Positions 47,600 to 60,309 of a stretch of DNA of 64,000 nucleotides are shown piece by piece. The first letter of the stretch is position 1; the number at the start of each line of letters is the position of its first letter. Source of the stretch: Pyricularia pennisetigena (taxonomy: Eukaryota > Ascomycota > Sordariomycetes > Magnaporthales > Pyriculariaceae); the NCBI RefSeq assembly GCF_004337985.1, contig NC_043744.1:2764408-2828407 (forward strand). The letters are read 5' to 3'. A model generated the notes under the pieces. That model did not search any database. It was not told the DNA's origin and saw nothing but the letters and a program-made list of their open reading frames with translations. The translations under genes and the position numbers were made by a program.

Positions 47600-50217
47600 A
47601 TTGGGTTTTTAATTGGCGGTGGATAGAAAATATAATTTATTTGGGTAAAAGAAAATGGATAGAAAACGGGTTATTTATATGGAAAACTTTGGAGGTAATT
47701 ATACCTCGTTTTTTGTTAAGCCAAATTTATAATTGATATTTATTTATCTGTATTTACTAGTTTTGCGGACGTTGTTTTACCTCCGTTATTCGCGGGTAAA
47801 ACTACCGATATTCGTCCATTAGTTCCTTTTTATAATGGAACGATTTTCTTTTTTACCCGTTTTGGTTTACGTAATTTACCTTTTATTAATTTAAATTTTA
47901 TACGCCTTTTTCGTCGGATTTTTCGTATATTCCATCCGTTAAATTTTTTTCTGTATCAATTATACCATTAATATTTAAACCGTTTATCCGATTATATCTT
48001 TTTTTGGATTTGCCCCTGTTTTTTTAATATCCGCCCAAAATAGCACGTTATTAGGGCGTACGATTTTTTAATTAAATATTTCCAATTTACTTCCTATTAA
48101 CTCTTTTAAACCCAGGTACAATAAATTAGCGCCGTCGAAATCGAAATTGGGTAATATTTCGGCTTTTCCGTCTCCCCAACCATTTTGGAATAACAAATAC
48201 GTATAATAAATTGTATTTTAATTAGTTAATATTATATAATATTCGCAGTTAATGCGTGTATGGGCGATATTTTCCAATATTTTGCGCACCGTAAATGCGA
48301 TTAGCTTTATCGCTGCATAATTTAGAAATGTTTTTCGCAAATCGTGCGTAAAACTGCGGTTATTTATAATATTTATAGCGAAATTTTTATCAATATGTTT
48401 AATTGTTAGGTTTGCCGGTTTAAATCCATTCCCGGCCGTGGTATATTTTACGAACGTTAATTTTAGAATCCCGGTCCGTAGCGGTTAATTTGTGATTTCT
48501 AATCGTAATAATTAAATCAAATATAATACTTTAGGGTTATGGTTTTTTATTTTATAACCGTAGAAAAATAGGACCAATTGCGGTATTATAATTTCCAATA
48601 CGCCGTAATTATCTTTGGTGGAACGCGTTTATTATTATTTATAAAAAATTAATTATTTGCAAATAACGGCGTTACGTGCGGAAGGCAGTGTTAATTTTGG
48701 GTTTTATATCCTATAATCCAATATTTATTAAACCGTCAATATAATTAGCGAATATATTATTGTAAATAAGGTTTATTACGGAAATATATATATTATATAG
48801 TATATTGGTAAAAGCTTTTTCTAAAGCGTTTTTAAAAATCTAATCCCTACTCAATAATCCGTTTTAAATTAAAATAATAATTATAATGCATAAAATGCGG
48901 GACCGGAATATATTTTATAAAAGCCGTCAAGCGTGGTAAAATTTCTTTTTATTCTTCAGAACTGGTTATATTTGCTTGATTTTATTATATTTATGAATAT
49001 AATAAGGGCGTAATATTATTATAATTAATTGATAAAATTAAATTCGATATGGAAAAACGCTGGTACGGGTAATATTTATTGTTTTTTATTAGAAGGGTGG
49101 GATAATTTAGTATAAATTCCTTAAATAATACGGATACATAACGTTGTTTTTTAATTTTCATAAACGAGGAACAGGACGGAAAAATAGTCGAAATGGTCGG
49201 GTAATAGGTTTTAAAAACGTTTGAAAGGGATTTCGTAGATTTGGATAATTCCTGCGTATTGCCCTTCGTTTTCGGTAAAAACGGGGGTTTGGATAAAATA
49301 GAAAATTAATATAATTCGTGCGAAGGTAAAAAATTGTGGGATTATTCCAGGCGTATATAAGCGGTTGGGGAATAAAAACCACAAATTTGGTGCATTATAT
49401 AATATTTGGCGCTTTTATAATAAATATCCGGATATTGTACAAAAGCGGCGTTTGCAACCATTTTTGGCGGAAAAATACCGTGGCGTACCACTGGGATTGC
49501 GTATACTGTGTAAATTTTAACGTTGATATAAGGAAATATAATGTTAAAATTTGCATTCGGTTACGTTTTCCATATCCGAAATCCTATACTTTATCAAAAA
49601 AATTAAAATTATTATATACGAAGGATAATATTGGGTTACGAAAGATTTTTTTAAATTTATTAATATATTAATATATATATAAATAAATATAAAAGACCAT
49701 TATTGCTGTTCGCGGTAGAAACTAAGTATAAATATAAATATTCTTAATAACGTATTCGGGTAACGGCGATAAACTGTTAAATTTACCGTTTAATAGTTTA
49801 ATAAAATAAATATATTCCAAACCCAGATAATATATTGATAATACGCTATAAATTTCCATTATTTATAAAATATGATGCGAATACGCGTAATAAATCATTG
49901 CTTTTTTGGGGGAAATATTCGTGGGTTAAAATCGTTAGTATTAATATAACGCGCTAAGTTTTTAACGTTGGGGGGTTTGTGGTTTTTAAAAAGATATTTA
50001 ATTCCAAATATACCACGTTCGAAATTTGTACCGATAAATAAAACGGGCGGTGGCCCCGGGAATGCAATAATAGTAAAAATATAAATTTGTATAATATTGC
50101 GTTTTGGACGGGATTTTTTAAGTAAACGTATCAAATATTTATTTAAACCAATTTATATCGTTTACGTTTTTGGCGAAATAACTTTTAATTCCCGAAAATT
50201 GGAAATTTGTGGGTTTG
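47600..50217 (-). pseudogene. Decayed minus-strand gene, 3' part, unknown function
   Basis: Minus-strand translation gives long coding-like stretches broken by RIP-type stops: 49895-50134 (a PPPVLFIGTNFERGIFGIKY block, then KNHKPPNVKNLARYINTN), ~49250-49680, and 48010-48190 (NGWGDGKAEILPNFDFDGAN, then LKELIGSKLEIFN). I could not assign a family. The downstream limit near 47600 is uncertain and converges on the helicase remnant. The gene continues beyond gypsy copy 2 at 58540-58930. Confidence 0.45.
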
Positions 50218-50405
50218 TGTTATGGATTCGTGCCTAAGGCACGTATCACGTGATAAGATACAAGAGCGGGTCAGGGACAATATATAAAGGGAAGGACATT
50301 ACCATAACCCGGACATACACCTTTTCCTTCCTTTTTCCCCAGCGTTAATAATAATACCAACAAGGATATTTAACGGTCCCAAGGCCGTTGGTTTACCCTA
50401 TAATA
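50218..50405 (+). repeat. Gypsy copy 2, 5' LTR
   Basis: 188 bp, TGTTATGGATTCGTGCC...CCCTATAATA, less decayed than the copy 1 5' LTR. TATATAAAGG is a TATA candidate. Confidence 0.9.
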
Positions 50406-50432
50406 TTTACTAACGTTTAAATTTAAATACGA

Positions 50433-51540
50433 TAATAGTTAACCCAAGGCCAGGCCCGGGAGGGGAAATTTACGATTTTTACCAAAACCTGGTCGCGAAT
50501 ATCGCGATATTGGAGGAACGCATCGTTTAAATATAATTACATTTTTTAAACGCAGGCGCGATCGCGCAAAAATAACGCTTTAAAAAGAAATTTTTACGTA
50601 ACCCCCTATTATACGACAGCGTACCGGTCTAAATTCACAATTTGGAAATAAATTATTTTGTATAAATTAATACGCGACGCGGAATTTGTCGGGAACCAGC
50701 GCGATTAATTCGAATACGTATGGTTTAATTTTACTATTATAATATAAGATATCGTCCGTTTTTTTTACGAGGTAAAGGGTACGGGAAAAGGGTATAATTA
50801 CGAGGATTTTATCGAATATTTGGGACGCACGTACGACGACCTTTATAAAAAAACTTAAACCTTCGCCGAATTAAAGGTATTACGAATACGATACGGCGAA
50901 TCGTTCGCACATTTCCTTACCAAATTCGAACGTTTTTTTACTGCGGCCGGGGGTTTCGAATAGTTAAACGAAATACGGGCCAATTATTTGCGTTTCCGGG
51001 TCGTTAACCGGATAAAGGAGGCGTCGGTAAAAAAGGGTATCGTTTCCGATTTTTATTACGGATTTATCGTTATATACCGCTATATTGCCCAAAATTTGGA
51101 AATTATCGATTTGGATAAACGTTTCGGCCAAAAACGGAACGCCTTTTTTCCAAATTCTTTATAAATAAGTTAAAAAAATATAATAATAACGGGCGTATTA
51201 ACGATAAGGGTTAACCGAAACCGTTATAACGCTGGTAAAAAACGAGGAAAGCGCCGATTGGATGGAAATAAAAAGAAAAATAAAATTTTATAAATATCCG
51301 TTTAAAAATTCCAACGACGCCGTAAAATAGGGGTCTACCTCCGTTGCGGGTCCGCTTTTTATTACGTTTAAAATTGCCAGTTCGCACCGGTTATACGTCC
51401 AACGTTAAACGACCCCGAAAAAGGAAAAAATTAATTTTGGGCCATAATTTTAATCCAGGGGAAAACCGACGCGACGGGCCCGGACCATTTTATAATACGT
51501 TAATAAATATGGATTGGAAAAAGTAATTAAAAAAAATACA
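50433..51540 (+). pseudogene. Gypsy copy 2 gag, RIP-decayed
   Basis: Counterpart of 22605-23700. The start codon itself is altered (ATAGTTAACC where copy 1 has ATGGCCAATT). The following GPGGEIYDFYQNLVANIAIL block is still readable, then stops accumulate. No zinc knuckle is resolved. Confidence 0.65.
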
Positions 51541-54500
51541 AATTATAATGGATGGGCGACCATTTTTTATCCCGGTTTTAATTAATTTAACGAAATTTAT
51601 TATTGTATAAATAAATTTAGGGTGCGAATATTACGCGGTTATAAGCAAAAATTGTACCGAAAAATTAGAAATAATAAGGGTTTTTTTACCATAAATCCGC
51701 CGGTTGGGCACGGTAACGGGACAAATACGAACTAATATACGGGAAATAGGTAATTGCGACGTAAATATTGACGGTTGGTCCGCGCCGGTATTTTTTTATA
51801 TAATTCCGGAATTAACGCAGGATTTATTTCTGGGATTTTTTTGCATAATTTACCGGAAAATGGTATTTAGCCGAAATTAGGGAGGGTTGAAAATAAGGTC
51901 CGTTAAGGGGTTATTCGTGTAAAAGCTGTTCCTGCGTCCGAAAAACGGGAAATTTACGGTGGTTATAGGTAACGTGTTCCTGGCCGCGGCCCGAAAAACA
52001 AAAAAAAATACGAACGAATAAATAAAATTCGTTTTTATTTTATTACGAAATATAACCCGGGTTTTAATTTTAACGGCGGTAAATAAAAACGACGTAAAAC
52101 CCCCGGCGACGTTACCCGTAAAATTAAAAAATTTCGAAGATTTATTTAACGACGGTAAAATTTCGGTTTTACCCCCGTATAAGGGCGAAATAAATTATTA
52201 TATCCGGATCCAAAAAAATAACGACGGTAAATCCCCGCCGTTATTATAGGGCCGGTTATATTATATACCGCGCGATTAACTGCTGGAATTGCGGCGATAA
52301 ATAATCGATATAATAAACAAAAAATAAATCCGAATAAACGCGTCGTTAACTGCAGCCCCGGTTTTAATAATCCGGAAAACTTTTGGAAAATGGCGTTTAT
52401 ATATCAATTATAAAATATTAAACGTTATTATAATATAGGACCGGTATTTTTTACCATTAATTAAAAAAATACTCCGCTCCTTATCCGGAATAAAATAGTT
52501 TATCAAAGTAAGCGTACGTGCAATTTTCTATAAATTACGCGTGGCCGAAAAGGATAAACATTTTACAGTTTTTCGTATAAAATTCGGATTATTCGAATAA
52601 TTAATGTATTTATTCGGATTAGCGGGCGCCCCGGCCACGTTCCAGCGATATATTAACGGCGTTTTCGGGAATATATTGGACGATTATATATTAAAATATT
52701 TGGACGATATTTTAATTTATATGTCCGGTTTAAAAACGGATTATTGGCGGAAAATCATCTATATTTTGGGAAAATTAAAAAAGCGGGTTTAAATTTGGAT
52801 TTCGATAAAAACGCGCTCGCGGTTATTTCCGTTAAATATTTGGGGTTTATTATATATACTAATATAAACGTGGAAACCGATCCGGAAAAATCACGCGCGA
52901 TCCGGGAATGGGAAACCCCGACGAAGTTACGAAAATTGCGCGGTTTCCTAAAATTCGCAAATTTTTCCGGGATTTTATAAACGGGTATTCGGGTTTAACA
53001 GCGCTTTTATTTCGATTTATTAAAAAAGGGGTATCGTTTAAATGGATACCGGAAAAAGACGTTACTTTTAAAATATTTAAATAAATATTTTTGCAAACGT
53101 TAATATTAGTTTAATGGAGCGACGAAGCGGAAACGAGAATAAAAACGGATTGCTCCGGCGCAATTATCGGGGGGGTATAGGTATAAAAGGGGAAAAACGG
53201 GTTATAAAAACCGGTAATATTCCATTCCGTTAAATTAACGACGGTTTAACGTAATTATATTATCCACAATAAGGAATTGCTCGCGGTTATCCATTATTTG
53301 CAAATATAGGAAACGGAATTACGCAATATCCGTTTTCCTTTTATTTTTTTTACGGATTATCAAACGTTCGAATATTTTACGGAACCGAGGGTGGTGTCGG
53401 AACGGTAAATGCGGTGGGCCGAAATTTTATCCAAATTTAATTACGTTTTAAAATACCGACCAAAGAAATACGCGATAATCCCCGACGCGTTATCGAAACG
53501 GGAATAGGACGAAACCAGCGAGGAAAGGAAAACGATAATTTTACGTCCAATACCTAATATAATTATAATTAATATTTTTTAAATATTATTATAAAATATA
53601 TTACCGGCGATCCCGGAAAAAATATTTATTTTCCAGTAATTTTATATAACAGGATTTTGGAACGAAATAGTGGAAAAAACCCGGTATACGTTTATAAACG
53701 TAACGCGGTTTAATAAAATATAAAATAATTCCCACCCGAAACCGAAACGACAGTATAAATAACGGATTATTTAATAAACGTTTCCGGTACGTTATTGTAT
53801 AAAAACCGTTTTTGGTTAACCAATTGGGAATCCCTAATTACGGCAGTTTTGCAACAAACCCACGAATCCTTAATAATTGGTTATTGCGGTAAAAATAATA
53901 TATTTACGATCCTGGTTCGAAATTATTATTAAAACGGGATAACCGAATATATCCGACAATTTGTACGCAATTATAATATATACCGCAGGATAAAACCATC
54001 GAAACGACGCAAATAAAAATTATTATAATTTTTACCAATACCGGACAAATTTTGGAAATAAATTTCCATCGATTTTATAACGGATTTCCCAGGAAATAAT
54101 ACGGACGCGCCGCGTTATATAATGGTTATAATTAATAAATTTTCCAAATATATTTAATTAAAAGCGATAAATTCGATAAAAACCGAAATTTGCGCCGCGA
54201 AATTCGTTTTTATTTGGTAGCGGTTTAAAGGCTTTTTTAACGCAATTATATCGGACCGGGGGTTGGATTAGGTAAAAGGTTTTTAATCGGAATTGTACCG
54301 ATAAATAGAAATTTTATAATTATTATCGACGTTTTACCATTTAAAAACGGACGGGGGTACGGAACGGATTAATTAGGAAATATAGCATTATTTAAAAATT
54401 TTTATAATATTTGACTAAGCAAATTGGCCCGGATATTTACCCGCTGTTGAATTAACGTTAAATAATAGGAATTTATTAACCACGGGAATTAATCCTAATA

Positions 54501-54544
54501 AATTATTATTAAAATGCGAAATAAACGCGGTCCCGGTAATATAG
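51540..54544 (+). pseudogene. Gypsy copy 2 protease, RT, RNase H and integrase part
   Basis: Parallel to copy 1 pol. The RT core is readable at 52604-52792 (LFGLAGAPATFQRYINGVFG, then KYLDDILIY with the catalytic Asp pair) and 52744-52980 (KYLGFIIYTNINVETDPEKS, then TPTKLRKLRGFLKFANF). RNase H (TDCSGAIIGGV) lies near 53145 and the integrase core near 54070-54480. The nested LTR at 54545 falls after the integrase core. Confidence 0.85.
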
Positions 54545-55200
54545 TGTGAACATGGCTAGCGCAGGGCTCATTATATTAGCTACCCTGCATTATCTTATAA
54601 CGGCTAGCACGGGCTAATTTTATTAGTCACCCTGCATCGAATAAATAAATAAATAACAAATAAAACGTATACGCGTTTATACACACAAAACTTTATATAT
54701 CACGTCTTTGTTCATAGTTTCAACAACAAAACAAATACGTCATATTTAATCTAGCTTAATGGTATAATGCACGTACCATAATCTATATCATATATACGTT
54801 GAAGTGCGTGGGTTCGAATCCCGTTGTGGTCGCAGATTTTCTGTGCATGCATAAGCACAATAGGCCGTTAGGCTTAATGGGCCGTTAGGCTCAATAGGTC
54901 GGCAGGTCAGTCACATGAATAAGGCCAAATCATGTGACGTGACCCCGCATTCCGGACATCCGGATCGAAGATCTGCACCTACGGATTCGAACACGTAATT
55001 CATAACTTAGCCTTAGATTCATCACCTTCATAACTTTCATCGATTTAACGATTCAACGAATCGATTGTGCAACAATATATCATCTCTATTACCCGCTAGC
55101 AGACGGTTATCTGCCATTTCAACGTTCCATCAGCCTTATACGTGATCCACTTTTCCCCGCGTTCAAGATTAAGCTTATTCTATCTCGTAACCTCCTCACA
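54545..55200 (+). mobile_element. Solo Copia-1 LTR, TSD TATAG
   Basis: 656-bp LTR with clean ends and target duplication TATAG (54540-54544 and 55201-55205). The A-box-like site is at 54752-54762 (TAGCTTAATGG) and the B-box-like GGTTCGAATC at 54811-54820. The GTCACATG/CATGTGAC dyad spans 54910-54939. It is much less decayed than the gypsy element around it, so it arrived after most of the RIP. Confidence 0.94.
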
Positions 55201-55518
55201 TATAGGTAAACGGACGACCGGGTTCCACGCCCAAAAATCGCGCGAATTTGTTTTTACAATATTTTAAAAACGGTATAAACGTGGCCTACGCCTCTATAAT
55301 TTATATATAATAACGTTAAAAAAAAACGCGAATAAAATACGGAAACCGGCGGACCGTTTTAAAATAAGGGATAAAATTTTTTTAATTTACGGAACGTTAG
55401 AATTAATCGTCCGAATAAAAAGTTTAATTTCGTAACGAATAAATATACGGTTATAATAATTCCTATATTATTAATAATTACGTTAAACGTCCCGAAAAAA
55501 ATTTACCCCATTTTTTAC

Positions 55519-55788
55519 GTGGAATTAATCGAAAAGGCCGCGGACGACCCATTAGCGTCCCAAATTCGTATTAATATTAAACCCGGCCCGTTATTAATTT
55601 TATCCGATTTAAATAACAAAACCGCGGAGGAATGGGTAATGGAAAAAATCCTGGCCGCGAAAAACGCAATGGGGAAAAGACGTAAACGTAAAACTTTAAT
55701 AAAATGGAAAAAATACGATAAATTTACGTGGGAAAATTTGGTAACGGTGGAAAATATACGGGTATTGGACAAATTCGAAATAAAATAG
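55519..55788 (+). pseudogene. Gypsy copy 2 integrase tail with chromodomain
   Basis: 89 open codons homologous to 27025-27294. The chromodomain reads MEKILAAKNAMGKRRKRKTL, then KWKKYDKFTWENL. Here a Phe replaces the Pro-containing 'EPTW' turn of copy 1. Confidence 0.85.
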
Positions 55789-57770
55789 GGGCCGGCCCAA
55801 ATAAATAATGGCCCAATATTAAAACGACGTTAATAATTAAATATTTAACCGGATTAAAAACCTGTTATAATTAATTAAAAAATCGACGATTTCCCGGGAA
55901 AAAGGCGACGCGGTAAATTTAAAATAAATATTAATTTAACCAAACGTACGGTTAAAAAAATACGTAAAATTAAACCTTTTACCGGGGCGAAATATAATAA
56001 AAATAAACCGACGACCATATAACCCGCGTTTATTTTTAAAACGACGTGGCTGTATCCCACCCACCCAATTTTTAAATTAAATTAATATATATAAAACGAG
56101 GCGATAATTTTACGCGGCGATAAAATATTAATTAAAAACCGAATTATACGTTTCCGATTTATTATCCAGGTTTCCCTTTTTTTTATTTTTTTCCTTTATT
56201 TTAACGTCGTTTTTTTTATTTTATTATTTTCCGCGTCGTCCTTAAAAACCGGGAATTCCCACTATTTAACGAATTAATTAATTTCCCGTAATAATACGGT
56301 ACGACGTCGGGCAATATTTTCAATTAAAAAAAATTTACGACGGGATTTTCCAGAAAACGGGTTTTTGCCCATACTACGATTAAAAATACGAGGGTACGAC
56401 GAAATAGGGGTACGGGGACGCGAAAAACCAAATATATACCGAATCGGGGCACGAATAAAACGAAATACGACGGGGTAACGCGAAGGGGGAGTTTCGAAAC
56501 GTCGACGGGGCGTGGTAATAATAAAAGCGAAAAAACGTGGGGAATACGCGGGGCGAAATTGGCGTATAAGAACGGCGGGGGAAAGGGTTAGGACGGTAAT
56601 TAAAACAGCGAAAATATTATTATTTCGGCGCGCCTTTTGCAAATTTTTTTATAACGCGACGTATTACGTTTTTAAAAAATTTAAAAATTAATAACGTTAT
56701 CGAAACAATTGTATATTAAAGGAGTTAAACGCATTTCCAGGTAAATAAAACCGCGTGCGAAAATTTGTACCAATTAACGGTTACGATTACCGCCGTTACG
56801 AAAAAAGGTATTAAATATAATAGTAAAAATAATAATTTTGGTAAAGGTTATCGCGGCCCCGGAATTAGTTATTTTATCCTATACGTCCTGGTAAACGCGG
56901 ACCCAATTGGTATACGCGGTAAAAAAATTTCGAAATAATACGGCATTTTTACCAAAAATGTTTTTATTATCCACGACGGTGTTTTTAATTAAGGGTTGGA
57001 CGATATAATAATTATTATAAATCGTGGTTTTTAATTTTCGCAAACGGCGGCGGAGGATAAAGTTAAAAGCGTAAACGGTTTCGTTATAATAATAATACGA
57101 TTTTTTGGTGTCGTAATATCCTTAATAACCAATACCGTCGGGGGTAGGGTTATATTCCCAAATTTTATTGGTTTTGGACGTTTTTACATAAAAAAGGCAA
57201 AAAATAAATACATTTTCCGGAACGGTATATTTATCGTTATTTAAATTACCCTGGAATTCCGCGGTACCGACAGCGCGACGAAAACGTTGCGAATATAAAT
57301 TAACGATATTACCTAATCGGTATTTAATCGATACAATTTACAAATGGGCGACCGTTATTATTATACGACGAAAGTAATTAACTACCACGGTGGGGAAATC
57401 GGCCATTTTTATTACCGGTATTAATTTGTCCAAACGTTATTTATAACGCGATTAAAAAAGTAAAAGCCCGGGATATAATAACGACGCGGTAGCGATAAAT
57501 AACGATATAAATAATAAATAAAAACGAATAAGAAACGAGGACGGACGAAATAAAGGTAATATAAATAAAAAACAAAACGATAAAAAAACGGGAAAAATCG
57601 ATAAAATGGTAAGGAAAGGAGGGAATAGGGACGAAAAAAATTCGAATGGAGGAAAAATTGGAAGGTAAAAAGGATTAAAACGATAACGCGGGAAAATGCG
57701 AAAGGTAAAAACCGCAACTATTACGGGAAAAGAATTATACCAATAAATAAACGAATTTATACCGCCTAAA
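55789..57770 (+). other. Gypsy copy 2 region downstream of chromodomain
   Basis: Conserved with 27295-29280. The plus strand reads as basic, Gln-poor sequence with frequent TAA. Minus-strand open frames (56274-56642, 57421-57847) do not correspond in extent to those in copy 1 and are treated as shadows. Confidence 0.5.
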
Positions 57771-58250
57771 GTGAAAAAAAGGTAAACCGCGACAAATACC
57801 CGCAAACGGTAGGTACGATAAAAAAACCGCGATATTACCGCAACCAAAGGCAGAAGGGTAAACCCCGATTACGGCCCTATACCGCCCAAAGTAAAAGGAA
57901 GGTAAACTGCGATAAATACCCGTAAACGGTAAGTACGATAAAAAAACCGCGACATTACCGCAATTAAAAACAGGAGGGTAAAACCCGACCACGGCCTTAT
58001 ACCGCCCAAAATAAAAGGAAAATAATCCGCGATAAATACCCGTAAACGGTAAATACGATAAAAAAACCGCGATATTACCGCAATTAAAAATAAAAGGGTA
58101 AAACCCGACCACGGCCTTATACCGTCCAAAATTAGGAAAAAACGAACCACGATAACCGCCCGTAAACGGAACCGGGGATAAAAAGCCCGCGACATAACCG
58201 CGGCCGAAAATAAAAAGGTAAAACCCGACCACGGGTTTATACCGCCCGGA
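57771..58250 (+). repeat. Four 120-bp tandem repeats, gypsy copy 2
   Basis: Same 120-bp period and unit as 29281-29760 (the block ACCGCCCAAA recurs at 57881, 58001, 58121 and 58241 with small changes). The number of units is conserved between copies, so the array was present before they separated. Confidence 0.88.
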
Positions 58251-58351
58251 ATAATAAACGGGTAAATTATATTAGGATACGCGCCCGTTGGATTGCCTTT
58301 ATACCTCCAAATAAAAATTATACCCGATAAAGGACGGGCGAATGCGGGTTA

Positions 58352-58539
58352 TATTATGGATTCGTACCTAAGGTACGTATTACGTAATAAGATATAAAAG
58401 CGGGTCAGGGATAATATATAAAGGGAAGGATATTACCACGACCCGGATATATACCTTTTCCTTCCTTTTTCCCCAGCGTTAGTAATAATACCAATAAGGA
58501 TATTTAACGGTCCCAAGGCCGTTGGCTTACCCTATAATA
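58352..58539 (+). repeat. Gypsy copy 2, 3' LTR
   Basis: 188 bp, TATTATGGATTCG...CCCTATAATA, followed by the duplicated GTTTG. Confidence 0.9.
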
Positions 58540-58930
58540 GTTTGAACCGGTTAAAAAAGCGTAGATATTATATTAATTATTGCAATTCCTTAAGCAAAAA
58601 ATCGGTTTCAATAAACGTAGGAGATTTATTATTAAAATGGTATTCGACCCCATTAACGCGTAAACGTTTTCGGATTTAAAGGGTTCGTAATGTTTTTTTA
58701 AAAAAAATATTCGCGATGGGGTAAATCGGGTAATTCGTCAGAATTTGACGTTATTAGCCAAACGTGGATAAATTGCGTAAAATTGGTGCGTCGGTAACGA
58801 TTACGCCAAAATTTGGTAATATCGCGAATAAATTTGGTTTCGGGGTTCATTTCCGTTTTGGATTAGGATTTTTTCGGTAATTGCTTTTAATCGATTAAAA
58901 AAGGTTTAAATTCCCATTTATTTTCGAATA
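58540..58930 (-). pseudogene. Decayed minus-strand gene, 5' part
   Basis: Minus-strand coding-like stretch: NPETKFIRDITKFWRNRYRR at about 58780-58840, then HVWLITSNSDELPDLPHREY and FIETDFLLKELQ near 58580. The gypsy insertion separates it from 47600-50217, and reading continues on the other side. Function unknown. Confidence 0.4.
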
Positions 58931-59224
58931 TAAAATTGGGCGATGGTAATTGGGATAGCGATAAAAACGAAAATAATTACGATATCGATGGAAATAGTAG
59001 GGTTAGGTCGGACGTAAAATATTGGGTTGCTGGTTGCGCGGATAGGAATATTTTTTGGGGTGTATTTATTAATATTATTGGAAATATGTATTTTATTATT
59101 AGATTCGGGTTTTATTTGGTTTAATAATATATCGAATAAAGGTTAATATGCGTAAATATATAATATAATAGTAAAATCTTTTTATTTTTTTATGTGTCGG
59201 GGGGAATAATGGTTAACGATATCC
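58931..59224. other. AT-rich gap, nothing assigned
   Basis: Contains a 62-codon plus-strand open frame (58936-59124) without recognisable domain or RIP-free composition. I treat it as chance or as part of the upstream end of the minus-strand gene. Confidence 0.35.
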
Positions 59225-59412
59225 CAATATTGGGTATTTTGTTGATGGTACCGCTATAAACGGCGAAGTGCGATAAAATATCCTTAAACTAGAACGAGCA
59301 CGATTTTTTCGGCCAATGTAATTGGTCGAAAAACCATGTGGCTAAAAGGTATATGGAGCGTTCGGTCCCCACTGCGAAACAGGGGGGTTTAGTCTGAGCA
59401 CTGAGACTAGAC
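59225..59412 (-). repeat. Repeat Y1 head, inverted
   Basis: Inverted Y1 head with the GACCAATTACATTGGCC-type dyad and CCCCACTGCGAAACAGGGG hairpin, ending GCACTGAGACTAG. It is joined at ~59413 to the 3' part of a Copia-2 LTR. Confidence 0.6.
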
Positions 59413-59622
59413 CCCCACTTCGATATCGGAAAGTATATAAGGGAGACAAAGCAAAATCTCCCCCACAAATAAATCGAATTTATTAATCCCAAAATTAATA
59501 TCCCATTTTAATGAACAATTTAGTGCATTTAAGCCCTGTAATTATAGGCTTTATAGCGCAACGAGCACCACGCCGCACCTAGGCTAGTGCCTAAACACCT
59601 GTTAGTAACCCATGTTATTAAT
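59413..59622 (+). repeat. Copia-2 LTR, 3' portion
   Basis: ACCCCCACTTCGATATCGG...CCTGTTAGTAACCCATG parallels 60085-60290. With the 5' portion at 21079-21403 it shows that Y1 ends repeatedly lie at the same LTR position. 59623-59726 is a short spacer with no assignment. Confidence 0.65.
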
Positions 59623-59726
59623 AATTAATAATAGAGCGATACATTACGTGCAATGCCGCATAGGCTAATTGCACGTGACTCACCCGCCCAATTGCGAATA
59701 TAAGACGGAAGGACGTTTAGAAGCTC

Positions 59727-60294
59727 TATTAATTATATGCGTTATTTAGCATGTAATGGGTCCACTTTTATTTGTATATAACCCACAATAGGTAGTGCCG
59801 AAATGGGGCTATTGGGGCTGTCGGATTTTCTGTTATATTTTGTATGTGTTGCAGAAGTTGCGATTCAAAATTAGCGAGTGGGGTTTCACCCTGTACCGGG
59901 TTTAACACCCACCCTGCATTTACGAATCAGCTACCCTATACCGGGTTCAAATTTTCACCAAATTAGCAAATTAATGCGAACCCAAAAATGGTTTATATGG
60001 AAATAAGGGTGTTTTTTTAACAACGTATATAAAATAATTTTTCGGAAAATCGTATGCGGTACCGGAACCTTTTGCGGGGTGCGGACCCCCATTTCGATGT
60101 CGGAAAATATAAAAGGGAAATAAAGCAAAATTTCCCCCACCAATAAATTAAATCTATTAATCCCAAAATTAGTGAACCATTTTAATAAATTTAATACATT
60201 TAAACCCTGTAATTACAGGTTTTTATAACGCAATTAGCACCACGCCGCATTTAGGCTAATACCTAAACCCCTGTTAGCAACTTATATTATTAAC
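59727..60294 (+). repeat. Copia-2 LTR, complete, plus
   Basis: 568 bp, TATTAATTATATGCG (RIP form of TGTTAATT) to TATTAACA. It is followed at once by a primer site, so it is a 5' LTR. Confidence 0.82.
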
Positions 60295-60296
60295 AA

Positions 60297-60309
60297 GTTA
60301 TGAGCCCGG
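60297..60309 (+). promoter_or_regulatory. Copia-2 primer-binding site, half tRNA-iMet type
   Basis: GTTATGAGCCCGG, 2 bp after the LTR, is the same anticodon-loop complement as in Copia-1. The mirrored site is at 62638-62650 (CCGGGCTTATAAT, one RIP change). Confidence 0.8.

Larger units (their letters stand above)
50218..58539 (+). mobile_element. Ty3/gypsy chromovirus copy 2, RIP-decayed, TSD GTTTG
   Basis: Same family and layout as copy 1: 188-bp LTRs, internal region ~7.29 kb after removing the nested solo LTR, and target duplication GTTTG at 50213-50217 and 58540-58544. It carries independent RIP changes relative to copy 1, so each copy was mutated separately. It is inserted in a minus-strand gene remnant. 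Confidence 0.94.

Noticed and set aside
49895..50134. Argonaute-like assignment for the minus-strand gene
   Set aside because: A few short blocks were loosely reminiscent, but no catalytic or PAZ/PIWI motif could be read, so no family is claimed.
58936..59124. 62-codon plus-strand frame as a gene
   Set aside because: Short, no domain, no signal peptide, and next to decayed sequence with coding character on the other strand.
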